Shown in pieces: positions 24,703-36,215 of a DNA stretch of 64,000 nt. Origin of the DNA: Pictodentalium vernedei (Eukaryota; Mollusca; Scaphopoda; Dentaliida; Dentaliidae); NCBI GenBank assembly GCA_031216915.1, contig CM062294.1, positions 389,103,217 through 389,167,216 on the forward strand, read 5' to 3'. Both the position numbers and the translations under genes were made by a program. The notes beneath the pieces were generated by a model that made no database searches, was not told the DNA's origin, and was given only the letters and a program-made list of their open reading frames with translations. Numbering within the stretch: position 1 is the stretch's first letter; the number at the start of each line of letters is the position of its first letter.

Positions 24703-24760
24703 CCAGAGGCTCAAGTGAGCCTAAAAGGCTCACCTGGCTCAAGTTGTCAAAAAGAGATGA
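24703..24760. repeat. Orphan left end of an A-type pearl/HINE-like element
   Basis: AACCAGAGGCTCAAGTGAGC followed by CTAAAAGGCTCACCTGG has the GAGGC-hairpin-GCTCACCTG order that starts families A2 and A4. No matching right end follows. Confidence 0.5.
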
Positions 24761-24949
24761 GTGTATCAGTAAGTGAACAGCAGCAAAAGCAATTTTTTTT
24801 ATTTGCTATGACACAACCAAAAGGCAACTTTTTGGCCATTCATATCCGCTGGTCCTAGGAAAGCGTTCTAGCAAGTTCCGTTCAGTGAATTTTTGTTTTG
24901 TTTTCATCTAATGTAGTTCTCTCTACCCCCCCCCCCCCCCCCCAAAAAA

Positions 24950-25065
24950 AAAAAATGAAAGTGTCAATGACACTGTAGCTCAATTTGTGTAAGACATGTA
25001 CATGTATAGTATGTGACACAGCAATGACACACATCTAGGTAATGACCTGATAACAAAGGTACATG
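24950..25065. repeat. Family D copy 2, part 1 of 3
   Basis: Matches D1 at 2822-2940, starting with the GTGTCAATGACAC hairpin and GTAGCTCAATTTG. It breaks off at GGTACAT and resumes at 26127. Confidence 0.75.
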
Positions 25066-25393
25066 TAGAGCCAACAGCACCATGACATTCGTTTCTGACA
25101 TCAGAAATGATTTTACAACTTTTTAAGCAAAGAGGTGTTTGTAAACAGTAGTTTAATCTATAACCTATATGGAATTAACAGGGCAAATTTATACTGAAGG
25201 TATCGTAAATGGTTTAGTGATTGAAAATGATCATTGGCAGATTCATTTCTGTTGATTATAGAAAATATGAAATCAATCTGACTGAAGATGTGGGACAAGT
25301 TTGCTGATGCAAGTCAGGGGCAGACAGATGGATGGATGGAAGAATGGAAAGAATAAAGGAAAGAAGAGAAGATGGATGGACATGAGGATCACT
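25066..25393. other. Patchwork of three displaced local intron segments
   Basis: 25067-25142 copies 22472-22546, 25143-25228 copies 22121-22207, and 25226-25393 copies 23185-23351, all in the same orientation but in a different order. The block lies between the broken D repeat and a 5'-truncated LINE. See the corresponding finding. Confidence 0.85.
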
Positions 25394-26126
25394 TTACCCC
25401 CGGTAAACAACCAGCAAACCTTAGCAATTGAAAAATTGACGTAATTCATGAAGACTTGAAAACTTGCCACCTTAATACTTTTCTAAATGGTATTTATAAT
25501 GATGATAAGAAGGCCGGAAAAAAACAAACTTAGAACCTATAGAGAGTTTAAAGACATTTATAACATAGAAGTTTATTTACTGAACACAACTTCGGAACAT
25601 GCAAAAAATATGTTCACCCGATTATGTATTAGTAATCACAACTTAATGACTGAAAAGGGTAGACATATGCAGCCCCCATTACCTGTACATAAACGGTTAT
25701 GTAAGGTCTGTAACAATGGTAATATAGAAAACGAATTCCACTTTGTTATGGATTGTAAGAGATATGACTCTGTACGTGCTGACTCCTATCGCAAAATCGA
25801 GAGAGAATATCCAGATTTTGTTGGTATGAGTTGGTATGAGTAGCTCTGAGAGATTCGTATTTCTTAAGAAAAATGAAATCCCCGCACTGTGTGGTATCAT
25901 CTGTAATATGATCCGACAAATGTTTGAATGCAGAGAATACTTACTTGAGGCATAATACCAATTAGAATGAAATCATTAGCTATAACATGCACCAACTGAA
26001 TATTAGTGTTTATGGTTTCAAACATATTTTGCTATTTCCTGGTATTATTGTTACTAATTTCAATGACGTGCAATCTGCCTTGTTTTTGGTGTTCTTGCAA
26101 TATATCTTATCTTATCTTATCTTATA
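25394..26126 (+). pseudogene. 5'-truncated LINE, C-terminal end and tail
   Basis: The frame from 25487 gives TYREFKDIYNIEVYL, MFTRLCISNHNL, RLCKVCNNGNIENEFHFVMD and CKRYDSV, the C-terminal CxxC-His-Cys region found at the end of many LINE reverse transcriptases in invertebrates. It stops after GMSWYE. A tandem 10-bp duplication (TTGGTATGAG twice, about 25823-25842) shifts the frame, since the next frame continues SSERFVFLKKNEIPALCG to a stop at about 25955. The 3' end is an array of TTATC (about 26100-26125). Confidence 0.8.
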
Positions 26127-26225
26127 AAGTATTGTAACGGTCTGTACATAAATGCTGACCGTAGCCTGTAATAAATGTATAAGTGAAGTATTGTAAATGT
26201 GGGCGACAGTTAGATGCTAAACTAG
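26127..26225. repeat. Family D copy 2, part 2 of 3
   Basis: Matches D1 from about 2940 to 3040 (AAAGTATTGTAACGGTCTGT, then GATGCTAAACTAG) and is cut at 26225 by DIRS-B. It resumes at 34997. Confidence 0.8.
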
Positions 26226-26246
26226 CAAGTATAAATTTTATAGTAA

Positions 26247-28467
26247 GGCCATACAAAGTTGATTGTCTGTTTCTCAGGCCATTTTTTCCAAAAAAGCATG
26301 CGGGCGGGTGGGTTTTTTTTTTTTCTTTTTCTTTTCTCCCCGAGAGGTTGTTTGTGGTAATTTGACCCCCACCCAAACGCCTGGTGGACCACGCAAAATT
26401 TCGCAAATATATTGATTATTCACCACAGGGGTGTTGGGTCGTAAATGAAGTGGGGTTTGAATGTTTGTTTTTTCAGTGAAACGTGAAAATTATAACACAG
26501 GACGAAAGTCACGAAACGCCTCGTGGGTGAAACGTCTCGACTCTCAGGTTGAAACGTCTCTGGGACAAATCAAATGTCGAAGCGCCAACTTTCAGAGATT
26601 TATTTTACCAAAAAAAAAATCCTTTCACAACCTGCCTAATAAAATCGTGAATCGCAATTTTTCCCCATTATATTCAAATTTATCACAAAGCATTTGAACG
26701 GGCAGTTCATCCATAAATCATATTTTTTTGAAATCTGAAAATGAAGTACAAAACGAATGTTTGCGTGTTTTTATTAACCAATTCGACCGCACATACCTGC
26801 CTATATGCAATTTATTTTCAACTATGACTGTTACTTTTATATCAAGCAAAGGTTACTATTAGTTATCCAATTATCCTGCATCTCAAATGCATTTATTTAA
26901 ATTAACTGGGAAACTCGTAACGGTTTCAAATAACAGTACGCAAATTCCCAATGACGGCCATTTACAATACAAATGTTACTAAAAATAAATGCCAGGAGAC
27001 TGTGTTCCATTCAACATAGCACCTGACTTTGCAGACTTTCTGAGGGTTGGTGCGAATCAAACGTGGAATATGACGTCACGGCAACCCGGCTCAACGGAGA
27101 ATTTTCGGGCTCGTAGTTTAAGATAAATTAAATGGTGTTCGAACGAGGAACGATCATATTTTCAGATTGGAATGTTGGAAGAAATCGATTGTGAATCCGC
27201 TGGTGCTGATAACTTGAGTTTTGGGGGTGTTATTTAAACAGAAAACACACGGGAAAAATTGAGGTGGATGGAGGAGGCTGATTTCAAAAAATTCTTTGAA
27301 CGTTACGTCATTGACGCTGAAAGTCTCCAACTGAAAATCGATGATGGATAACGAGTCTCAATATTCTGCGTTTTGCCTGGCGCGTCATTGGTGTGGAAAA
27401 TACCTGATTTGAAGATCGTCAGAAGATATATTTACTATTGTGCTTGACATTGCAAACCCAAAGTTGACAACGCTGTTCAGTAAATTTGAAAGGACTGGAG
27501 TGGAACGGAGAGTTAGGGTGTACTGACGGCGATTCAAGTTCAGCTAATGCGACTATAAAACCGGCTACACGAAGACTGTTTAAAATGTGTACCGACTGAG
27601 AAAAAAGCAGTATCGGAGCATCAGTCTACTACCTGCCACATGAAGACTGTTTAAAATGTGTACCGACCGAAATGTATTTGTTACGTGGACTGTTTAATAT
27701 GTCTACCGACTAAATTTTTCGAAGTATCGGAGCATCAGTCTAATATCTTCCATAGCAATTGTGCGACTGGACAAGTTGGCAGAACTTTTCTCATATCATA
27801 AGGAGTCTGCACAAGACTAGTCGCGCTTCAAGAACACCAACAAAAGAGCGAATGAATGGAAGCGAAACTCCCCTTTGTGATTAATATTAGGACTGGAAGT
27901 GCAATGAATCGTGCATCGCCCGGAACAAAACGGGTAGAAGCTTCGAACTGCAGCACCGGCCTACACGTTGAGTTGATGTTTTCTCCCATCATCGCCACAC
28001 TGTTGGACAAATAAACGACAACCGACAAGCTATCTTGCCATCCACGTCTCCGAATTGGACTTTTATTTAATTTTTACAATATCTTTGAGATATTGGTGCT
28101 CCTGATAGAGGAGGAATTTCCAAATACAGATACAGGTGCGAAACGACCATTCCCCTTTGTGACTGTTTGTTGTCAGACTGAAAGACACCTTCCTTCTTGC
28201 TGTCATTATGACTTACCTTTTACAGAATAAAACACTTTCTGTCGTGAATATTGCTAAAACCCACCCACTTTATTAAGGTATGATGTAGAAAAAGCTTGAA
28301 GTGTGTTAATTTAAAATTTGCGAACGCATCGACATCGATTTAACGAAATGAGCACAATATCTCAAATTTTTTTGGAAGATTTTTTGGGTGTCATAAAAAG
28401 GTTGCATGCGCACCAAAAATGACCATGCGCGCGGGCCTGAGAAACAGAGGTTCTTTTTTTTATGGCC
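26247..28467. mobile_element. DNA transposon with about 35-bp terminal inverted repeats and TAA target duplication
   Basis: The left end GGCCATAC...CTGTTTCTCAGGCC and the right end, reverse-complemented, GGCCATAA...CTGTTTCTCAGGCC are inverted repeats. TAA at 26244-26246 and 28468-28470 flanks them. Deleting the element restores the DIRS-B terminus exactly as it reads in the internal complementary region near 28855. A 3-bp TAA/TTA duplication suggests PIF/Harbinger, although CACTA elements also make 3 bp. No transposase frame is recognisable in 2.2 kb. Its interior is partly homologous to the element at 39144-40749. Confidence 0.78.
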
Positions 28468-28824
28468 TAAATTTCCTTTCTTATTATACCTACCAAAATT
28501 GTTTACTACAGGCTTGCACTACAGTGGAAGAACCTAACTCGGATAAAATACTCTCTATTTTAATCTTTCCCAAGATTTGGGAAAGAAAAGTGGTGTAAAA
28601 ACACCACGAAAAAAATAAGCCAAAATTGGGTCGAGCGCCATCGGCGCACACCCAGTATGGGATGCTCTTCCATAGTACAAATCCACGACTTCCCTAAAAC
28701 AGTGCGCAATGCATCAATTCGTCATTCTTTTGATTCCGAACAACACAGGAGTTATGTGATCAGCGGGGAGGAAGGATTCTTACCCGAATAAGAAGACGGG
28801 AGGGCCTCCATGTAAACAATTTCG

Positions 28825-28905
28825 GTAGGTATAATAAGAAAGGAAATTTACTATAAAATTTATACTTCTTATCAACCTACCTCAATTGTTTACTACAGGC
28901 TGAAT
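28825..28905. repeat. Internal complementary region of DIRS-B
   Basis: Reads as GGTAGGTATAATAAGAAAGG, AAATTTACTATAAAATTTAT and ACTTCTTATCAACCTACCTC in succession. The first part is complementary to the left terminus (28471-28495 plus 26227-26246). The last part is complementary to the right terminus at 34960-34996. It is the exact fusion of the two outer ends. Confidence 0.85.
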
Positions 28906-28949
28906 AGACAAAAGGCTGGAGGGAATCACATAAATGACCCACACATAAC

Positions 28950-29700
28950 TCAATAGCACTGGGACCATGGACAGAGGAAGAGATCCCTAGGCCTATCAAA
29001 CCATAGCATCACAAACATTAGAAAAGACAATGAAAGATGAGGCGCATGATGAAGAGCGACGCACAGACAGAAAGGGCAGTAACAGCACAAAGCTGGAAGA
29101 ACCCTGAAAAAAGCTGAAAGGCTGGGATAGACAACAGTCTGAGCCGAAGAAAGAGGGCCCCAAGGTTCTCTGTTGGCTCCTGCAACTGTTGCAGATAAAA
29201 GGAGAATGTAGCAGTTCTCCAGAAGGCTGCCAGTATAACATCCGTCATCCGACAACATGACAGAGTTATTAAGAGAGGAAGACAATGCACGCACCTCGTG
29301 GCAGAAAAAACAATTGGTAATACAATCACCAGTAGCTAGGTGAGCGGAAGCTGCACGAATAGCAAGACAAATCCATCAAGAAATGGATGCAGGAGAGATC
29401 TGGCATGTGAGAGAATGCATATTCATCCAGGATAAAGGCATGAACTCCCCCACGCCCAAGCAGAGCAGCGCCCAAGAAAGTGACCATCTTGGAGGAAACT
29501 GCAAAGTCCTAGGCCTTTTCAAGGAAAAGAGCTGAACAAGCTTGGAGAGGCAAGGATGAGTGTCGAAACAATGCGGTATCACATATGAAAAAAATGTCTC
29601 TGAAGCATGGACATGTACCCATTGCTGGAGACCCCCAGAAACAAACATATACCAGAAACTACGCAAGCGGTGTGATCGAAGGAGTGACAGAAGCAACAGA
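28950..29700 (-). pseudogene. DIRS-B tyrosine recombinase remnant
   Basis: Fragments in different frames align with the DIRS-3 recombinase. SLKRPRTLQFPPRWSLSWAL corresponds to the linker after the core-binding domain. VRALSSSLNNSVMLSDDG corresponds to the segment after the His-x-x-Arg motif. MTDVILAAFWRTATFSFYLQ corresponds to the part holding the catalytic Tyr. The central stretch containing most of the catalytic fold is missing between about 29330 and 29460, so this copy is inactive. Confidence 0.7.
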
Positions 29701-29986
29701 GTGATCGCACACCATTGACAGAAAAACCTTCCACTTAGCCACAGAGGCTAAACCAGTGCCTCCTTGAAGAAGAAAAGCAACTCCACTGCGTGTCTCCAAA
29801 AACCACTACGGAGGAGACAGGACCCGATAAAAGACATGTGCGAAGGCACAATGAAGTCGGGTCAATGTAAAACCTCCTCGAGCGACTTTGGCAAAGAAAG
29901 TCGCGAGGTAGAGGGCTACATGCCGGAACCGCCGCTAACAGAGAGCGGAGCAGATTGATCCACACCCACCGAGGCGACGGGTGTGA

Positions 29987-31737
29987 TCAAAAGGATTTGA
30001 CGACTGCAGGTTCATATCTGGGCGAGAACCTGAGGCGGAATCGGAACCGGTAGGAAGGCGTAGCTGACAAGACCATCCCAAAGGAGGGCCAGAGCGTCCA
30101 CGGCGAAAGCCAGAGCATCTGGACACGGGGACACAAAAGTGTCCACCGGATGGTTCCAACGAGTCGTAAGAGATCGATGGAACACGCCATGTGGAGCATC
30201 CACCTGGTGTAAATCACCCTGCCACGACGGGACAGGGAGTCGGCTAGGACGTTCAGACGACCGGGAATGTGACGAACAGCCACTCCGGCGTGGACATCCG
30301 GAGCGAGCAGTAGAAGATCCCGAGCCAATTCGTACGTTGGAACCGAGTGCGTGCCACCCTGGTCCCGAATGTAAGCAACCACTGTCGAATAGTCGAACAA
30401 CAGAAGGACCTGACGATTCGACAGGTGAGGAATCCACTGCCTGAAACTCAGAAGAAGAGCAAGAAGCTCCTTCTGGTTGATGTGTAGAGCTGCATGATCC
30501 TGGTCCCACATCCCGTGAATGGAAAGACCTAGAGGATCCAACGTCGCACCCCATCCGAGATCGCTGGCATCTGCTGTCAGAATGCGATCGGACGTGGGTA
30601 AGTCCAACGGAACACCCTGCGAAAGCCACTGGACATCCGCCAAGAGGAGAAGATGAGGATAAAGATATTCTGGAAACTGAAGCACCAGATCCAGAAAATC
30701 TACATTCGGCCTCCAACGACTGAGCAGAAAGTGTTGGAGAGGTCTGACATGCAGCCGACATAGAGGAATGAGATCCGTCACCGAACAGCAGAGACCGATT
30801 AGCCGGAGAATACTCCGAGCCGTCGCAGAAGTGGACTGGGACAGAGTCAGAGCAAAAGCTGAGAGAATCACAGCCTTGGATGGGGAACTGCCACCAAATT
30901 GAATTGTGTGCGGAAAGCCATCCCCAGATGATAAAACGACGGAGAAGGGACCAGGTCTGACTTCTCCTCGTTGACTCTGAAACCTAGCGACGTGAGCAGG
31001 CTCAATAGAGTGGTGACATCCGACTCCAGTAAGGCAGCATTGGAATGCCCCTGGAGGATATCGTCCAGATGTGCCAAAGTAGTCACCCTGGACTGTGTGC
31101 GATGGAAAGCCATCACATGCGACATCAGTCTGGTGAAGGCCCAAGGAACCAGGTTGAGGCCGAAAGGCATGGCCTTGAACTGGTAAACTCGCCCTAGAAA
31201 AACGAACCTGAGATACTTCCGTAACGCCCAATGAATCGGAACGTGAAAGTAAGCGTCTCGCAGGTCGAAGCTGGAAGCGAAAACTCCCCGGTGAATTGAA
31301 CGGAGGACCGACCTAAAAGTCTACATGCTGAACTAGGGAGCAATGATAGACTGGTTCAGGAGACCCAGATAGATAACTGGTCGCAGTCGGCCGTCCTTCT
31401 TCGGCACCAAGAACTGGCAGGAATAGAAACCCACTGACCTAATGTTCTTGATGACCTCAATCGCCCCCTTTGTCAGGAGACTGTCTATCTCCGTGGACAA
31501 AAGTTCCCGATGTAAAATGTCTGAAGGAACTGCGGTTGGAAGAGGCACCCTGGACAGAGTGGGGTGCCTTCGGAAGGATATTCGCAGCCTGGACCAAACA
31601 ACATCTAACACCCAAGGATCGGATGTGATGGTGGCCCAACGGTCTGCGAACTCTGCTATCCTTCCTCCAACCTGGGACGAGTCGAGGTGAGGACCTTCAT
31701 TTCGAACCCCAATGAGGCTCGCGAGAGGAGAAAACAC
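29987..31737 (-). pseudogene. DIRS-B reverse transcriptase and RNase H
   Basis: The reverse transcriptase N-terminal part has GFYSCQFLVPKKDGRLRPVI. After a frame break near 31330 comes SFDLRDAYFHVPIHWALRKY (catalytic Asp) and then LAHLDDILQGHSNAA (second catalytic block, HLDD). The RNase H part has ILTADASDLGWGATL, HINQKELLALLLSF, LFDYSTVVAYIRDQGGT and LNVLADSLSRRG, so the acidic residues are retained. One frameshift near 30880 separates the reverse transcriptase from RNase H. Confidence 0.85.
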
Positions 31738-31771
31738 CTCCTCTACTGAATGAAGAATCCTGGGACTTCCC

Positions 31772-33194
31772 TCAAGACTGCCGACGCTTACCCTTACCCC
31801 TTGAGTAAGAAGTAGAAGCGGAGGCAGAAGGATCAGCCCCTTTGCTTCGCAAAGGAAGCAGAGGGTACTTGTTAGGCTTGGAACGGCCCGTGCCTACCCT
31901 AGAAGGCTGATCACGGTGAAGAAACAGCAGCTGATCATTGGAATGACGTAGGACGTCATCCCGGACCGTCAACACAGAACTATGGAAAAGTTGCGGACCT
32001 GCCAAAGAAGCAGATCGAAGAGTAGCGCACTGGTCCTCAGGAAGGGATCGGCCTGTGTCCAGCACAGAGACCCTTCGAACTAATTCTAGATTAGCCGTGT
32101 TACAGGCATGCGTGTGAGTAAGATGCATGAGCGCCTTGGACAGCACACGCAAAGGAGCCTGTACCTCGTCAAACTTATCTGGGGGCAGATAAGCAGCTAA
32201 AGCTGAGACGACGTGATCGGAGAGAGAAAGCATACCAAGCATCTCTCTCGATAAGCCCAATGTGGATTCCAGAGTCGTCATCGGAATGACAGCAGACTTG
32301 GACTTGGAAATCCCGAGGGAATTGGAGTCCTGATCCAAAACCGTCAGTCTGGTAGACCGATGGATTGGCGGAATCGTAGGAACGATAATGTGCCGGAGGC
32401 AGAAGGGTGTCAACCCTGGTGAAGAATGGAGCCTTCATAGCCTTGGAACTGAGCTTAGAGTCCAGGCTGAAAATGCTTCAACCAACTGTACCGACTGGCA
32501 CGGTCGAAGATGCCCAGAAGCGGGTTGCTCCATAGGCTGTTGGCGCACGACCGATGATCGCGGCCTGGCTGACACTGTCAACTGGTTAGATGGTTTGAGA
32601 TCCGGAAGGAACCCAAACACGAAATCAAGAGCTGCCCCCAAGTCCGAAGACTGCTGGCTCTCGACATCAAGCATGTCTGACTCTTCCTCTGAGTCGGAAG
32701 ACACATAGCCCATCGTGGGCAAACCAGCCGACGCCTCCCATGGTGTCAGAACACCAGGGGGATCAGAAAGCGGTCTGTTTCCAATCCCAGGAGGAGGCAC
32801 CTGGAAACCACTCGCTGCCTCGCTGGAAGCAACGGGAAGGCTCTTTGACAGAACCTGAGTGAGTAAGGAGAGGGCCTCCCTAAGCTCACTGCCCGTACTG
32901 GCCGGTTCGACAGGGGAACGAACTGGCAAAGTGGCTTCACCTCTGACCCTCTTAATCAGCGAAGGGTCACGATCCTCCAAAACACACCGACATGGGACGA
33001 CGGGCGGCAGGCGAAATGTCTGAAGGCAGACGTGTATAGGGGTGTAACACACCCCGAGGATCAACATAGCGGGAACTCATGAGAGTCACCACGGACCTCT
33101 GCGGGGCAGAAGGTCGAGGCTGCACAAAAGACGTTGGTCCCCCAAAACTGGTCGTTTGGCCAGAATGAGGGGACGGAAACGCCACAGAGTTCAT
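31772..33194 (-). pseudogene. DIRS-B gag-like protein
   Basis: Three minus-strand pieces: MNSVAFPSPHSGQTTSF from 33194, a Ser/Pro-rich acidic middle (33067-32435, with SSDSEEESDMLDVESQQSSD), and a C-terminal part (32413-31772) with VQAPLRVLSKALMHLTHTHA and TANLELVRRVSVLD followed by a basic SRGKGKRRQS end. The C-terminal part is collinear with the DIRS-1 gag. The pieces are separated by frameshifts. The function is inferred from position. Confidence 0.65.
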
Positions 33195-33229
33195 AGTGTC
33201 CCACTAAGAACATCTGAATCCAATGACAA

Positions 33230-34051
33230 CTGTGGTGCTCGACGGCGCAGAGACCACAGTAGAGGGTCCGGCCGGCAGCCACTTCCAACTTTGCCGAGTT
33301 GAAGTCAGGGAAGGCTGAGGCCGATACCCCCACGTCTACACAACAAGACACCGCAGCAGACCACTGCAGGTATAAAACTACTGTGCTCAATGGCTGAGAG
33401 GACAAAGTAGGGGGTTCAGTCGGCAGCCCCATCGTACTTCGCCGAGTGGAAGTCGAGGAAGGCTGAGGCCGATACCCACAACCACACTACAGACATCCCT
33501 GCAGACCCTGGCAGGGATAAGCCAAGGCCGGCTAAAAACGGTGCCCAATGATGTTGTAGACGGAACAGCAGTAGCAGCAGATATGATGGGAGCTGTTGGA
33601 ACTGGCGGAAAAGCGGAGAGAGCCACCAAGCTCGGCCTCCAAAGGAGGAGTCACAACCCTAGTGACAGCCTCAGATGTCGACTGGAGAGGGCGCATAGTC
33701 CCAGAACCAGGCATCTCTTCACCAGAAATCCAACAGCTCCCGCAGTGTCCACCACGGTAAAAATTGCACATTCCCCACGGAAGGGGAATAACTCTCACCA
33801 GACATGGTCGAGTCGGAAAGCCCCGAAACAACAGCGTTCCCTCCCCCCCCTGGTGCGGGAGGAGCTGCACATCCCCCACGGCGGGGAGCAATTCTCACCA
33901 GATGTGGTCGAATCAGGCGACCCCGAAATGATAGCGTTCCTCACCCCCCCCGTGGGAGCGCGAGGAGCTGCACATCCCCAACGGAGGGGGGGGGGGGGGC
34001 AAACTCACACCAGACGAGGTCGAGTCTGGGGGCCCCCAAAATGACAGTGCC

Positions 34052-34082
<31 letters not shown>

Positions 34083-34195
34083 ACCCACCCCCCTGTGGGG
34101 TGGGAGGAGCTGCACATCCCCACTGAGGGGGGAAACTCACACCAGAAGTGGTCGAGTCGGGAGGCTCCCGAAATGACAGCATTCCACACCACCCG
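33230..34195. repeat. GC-rich tandem repeats in the 5' leader of DIRS-B
   Basis: Two units of about 150 bp (GGCAGCC, GCCGAGT, GGAAGGCTGAGGCCGATACC) span 33260-33540. Four units of roughly 100-110 bp (GGTCGAGTC, CCCCGAAA, GGAGGAGCTGCACATCCCC, AACTCTCACCAGA) span 33765-34195, containing G and C homopolymers at about 33985 and 34056-34083. These lie upstream of gag and probably form a structured leader. Confidence 0.75.
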
Positions 34196-34719
34196 CGGGT
34201 GTGGAAGAAACGGCCACGAGAACGCACCAAGGCGAGGGCAAAAGGAATTGCCCTAAAGGAACCGAACTGAAAATAACAGAGGTGAGAGCAGTTGAAGAAA
34301 AAGGTGAACTCAACAGAAACAGAAAGTAGAAGAACACCCTCAACTATGAGAGAAGGTGGCAGAAAAAAAACGGTGGGTACATGACAGAACCCAGACGGTC
34401 GACGGGGACTGAAAAAACAGAAATTCAGCCCTCAACAGAGTGAAGAAATCCTGTCCAAACAGTCCCAGATTGACACCTAACTCCAAAAATTAATTCATCA
34501 ACCGAAAAATTCATTGTCAAATCGCGTGATGTCGAAAACAAAACATTCGCGAAAACGGAATAGTAAATAATACACAATGAGAATGTGGTTGAAAATATAA
34601 ACGAGAATATATAAAACACAGTCCTGTTATTATATGATCTTCAGATCCATAAATCCAGTCACAGGAAAACCATTATCGACGAGTTAAAATATCATTGTTA
34701 CTGCAGCAAAGATGGCAAA

Positions 34720-34996
34720 CATCCACCACGTGTGCGGATAATCAAAAGAATGACGAATTGACGCATTGCGCACTGGTTTATGGAAGTCGTGGATTTGTAC
34801 TATGGAAGAGCATCCCATACTGGGTGTGCGCCGATGGCGCTCGACCCAGTTTTGGCTTATTTTTTTCGTGGTGTTTTTACACCACTTTTCTTTCCCAAAT
34901 CTTGGGAAAGATTAAAATAGAGAGTATTTTATCCGAGTTAGGTTCTTCCACTGTAGTGCAAGCCTGTAGTAAACAATTGAGGTAGGTTGATAAGAA
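34720..34996. repeat. Right inverted terminal repeat of DIRS-B
   Basis: The reverse complement of 28471 to about 28745. Shared blocks include GACCCAGTTTTGGCTTATTT, CACCACTTTTCTTTCCCAAA and GCCTGTAGTAAACAATT. It contains the stem-loops GTGGTGT/ACACCAC and CTTTCCC/GGGAAAG. Confidence 0.85.
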
Positions 34997-35604
34997 AGAA
35001 ATCTTTGAGTCCCAGAGTGGGTCTGACTGAACCCCAAAAGATTTGTTCTTATAGCACAGTGATAACAAAGGCACCCCAAAACATTTGTTCCTGTCCCAAG
35101 GTGATAACAAAGGTACCCAAGAAGTTTTGTGATGATCAGTTCATAAATACAGCCTCTAACCCTCGTATTGACATGTGCACTTACAGTGCATTAGTAGCAC
35201 TGAATAAATCAAAGTTCATCTAATTTGCAGAATTTCTGCACGAGAACAAAACCCATATTATATGTGATGTATTCCATGTTACTAAACATTCAGACAAAAA
35301 TTTATTCGAATCAGAACTGTACAAAAAACTGATTGCACTAACTAAGGTACAAATTGGCTAGGGTGGACCACACCCAAAAACACTTGTTCTTGTCCCATGG
35401 TGATAACAAAGGTACTCCAGAAGTTTTGTAAAGATCATTTTCGTAAATACGGCCTCTCGCCCGAGCCGTATTGAATTTATTGGAGGGACAGACAGACAGA
35501 GAGAGAGACAGAGAGACAGACAGACAGATGGACGACGGGCCATGGCATAACCTCAGTTTTGACTTACATCATAGTTGAGTTAGAAATTTGACTTACGTCA
35601 AACT
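34997..35604. repeat. Family D copy 2, part 3 of 3
   Basis: Resumes D with AAAGAAATCTTTGAGTCCCA and runs through ACAAAGGTACCCAAGAAG units. It ends with a (GACA)n-type microsatellite (35485-35535), GGACGACGGGCCATGG and ACTTGAGCTAAAAAT. Confidence 0.75.
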
Positions 35605-36050
35605 TGAGCTAAAAATCTGGCATAAATGAAATACTTATGACCCAGTTATATACTACATGCAAATATGGTTCATATCTGCCCATTAATCTGAAAATAGAAA
35701 TATTGAGCGTTGGCCAAAATTCGGGAGCCCAGATTTTGACTTTCTGAGTTTATTTGAAAAAAAGTGAATCTGCGTCACAAAAGTAAGTTTCAACCAAGAA
35801 ATCTAAGCATTATTGCAAGAGGCTTATAAAAAGAGGATTTTAAAAGCATATTAGACTTATGGAGCATTAACCCCACCCTAAGGGATATAGCAATTTGGAG
35901 GGAAATACATAAATTCCACCAGCCTGAAGATGGCAGCAGCTTCACCTGAACATAGGAGTAAAGGATTACTCCAAAGATGGTTTGTGAAAACCATACTGAA
36001 GTCTTGAGAGAGTTAAATTAAAGACATCCATACAGGAATCAGATAAATGT
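35605..36050. repeat. Fragment of family A right part and unassigned sequence
   Basis: TACTTATGACCCAGTTATAT and the following GGTTCATATCTGCCCATTAA correspond to the non-tandem right part of family A (about 15225-15300). After about 35900 nothing is recognisable. Confidence 0.5.
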
Positions 36051-36215
36051 TTCCAAGAAACCAGAAAAAAAATATATCATTTTCATTCATGGAAATTTTA
36101 TTCAATCACAGATGAATCAATTTGTGATCAACACGAGAAATTTCATTACGCTACGACGAATACTCTTGGTGCCATGGAGAGTCAAAGACACTAAGGGTCA
36201 AACACAAAAGTCACA

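Larger units (their letters stand above)
26226..34996 (-). mobile_element. DIRS-like retrotransposon DIRS-B, with a nested DNA transposon
   Basis: The left terminus is AAGTATAAATTTTATAGTAA (about 26227-26246), continuing after a nested insertion at 28471 (ATTTCCTTTCTTATTATACC). The right terminus ends in GGTAGGTTGATAAG near 34996. Removing the element joins the D2 repeat at GATGCTAAACTAG and AAAGAAATCTTTGAG, as in the intact D1 copy at about 3031-3055. There is no target-site duplication. Minus-strand order is gag, reverse transcriptase, RNase H, then a deleted tyrosine recombinase. The inverted terminal repeats (28471 to about 28745, and about 34720-34996) contain their own hairpins. Protein similarity to DIRS-1 and DIRS-3 is clear but nucleotide similarity is low, so it is a different family. 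Confidence 0.88.

Noticed and set aside
27061-28030. Possible host exon around a CRE-like TGACGTCA and a short minus-strand frame
   Set aside because: It lies inside the 26247-28467 TIR element. There are no splice-site-bounded conserved frames, and parts repeat at 39890-40520.
29987-30761. Several overlapping minus- and plus-strand frames across the DIRS-B polymerase
   Set aside because: Only the frame with RNase H motifs (TADASDLGWGAT, NQKELLAL) is supported. The others are shadows without family motifs.
33541-34256. Long Pro/Gly-rich open frames on both strands
   Set aside because: They lie in GC-rich tandem repeats and G/C homopolymers of the DIRS-B leader. Composition alone explains the absence of stops.
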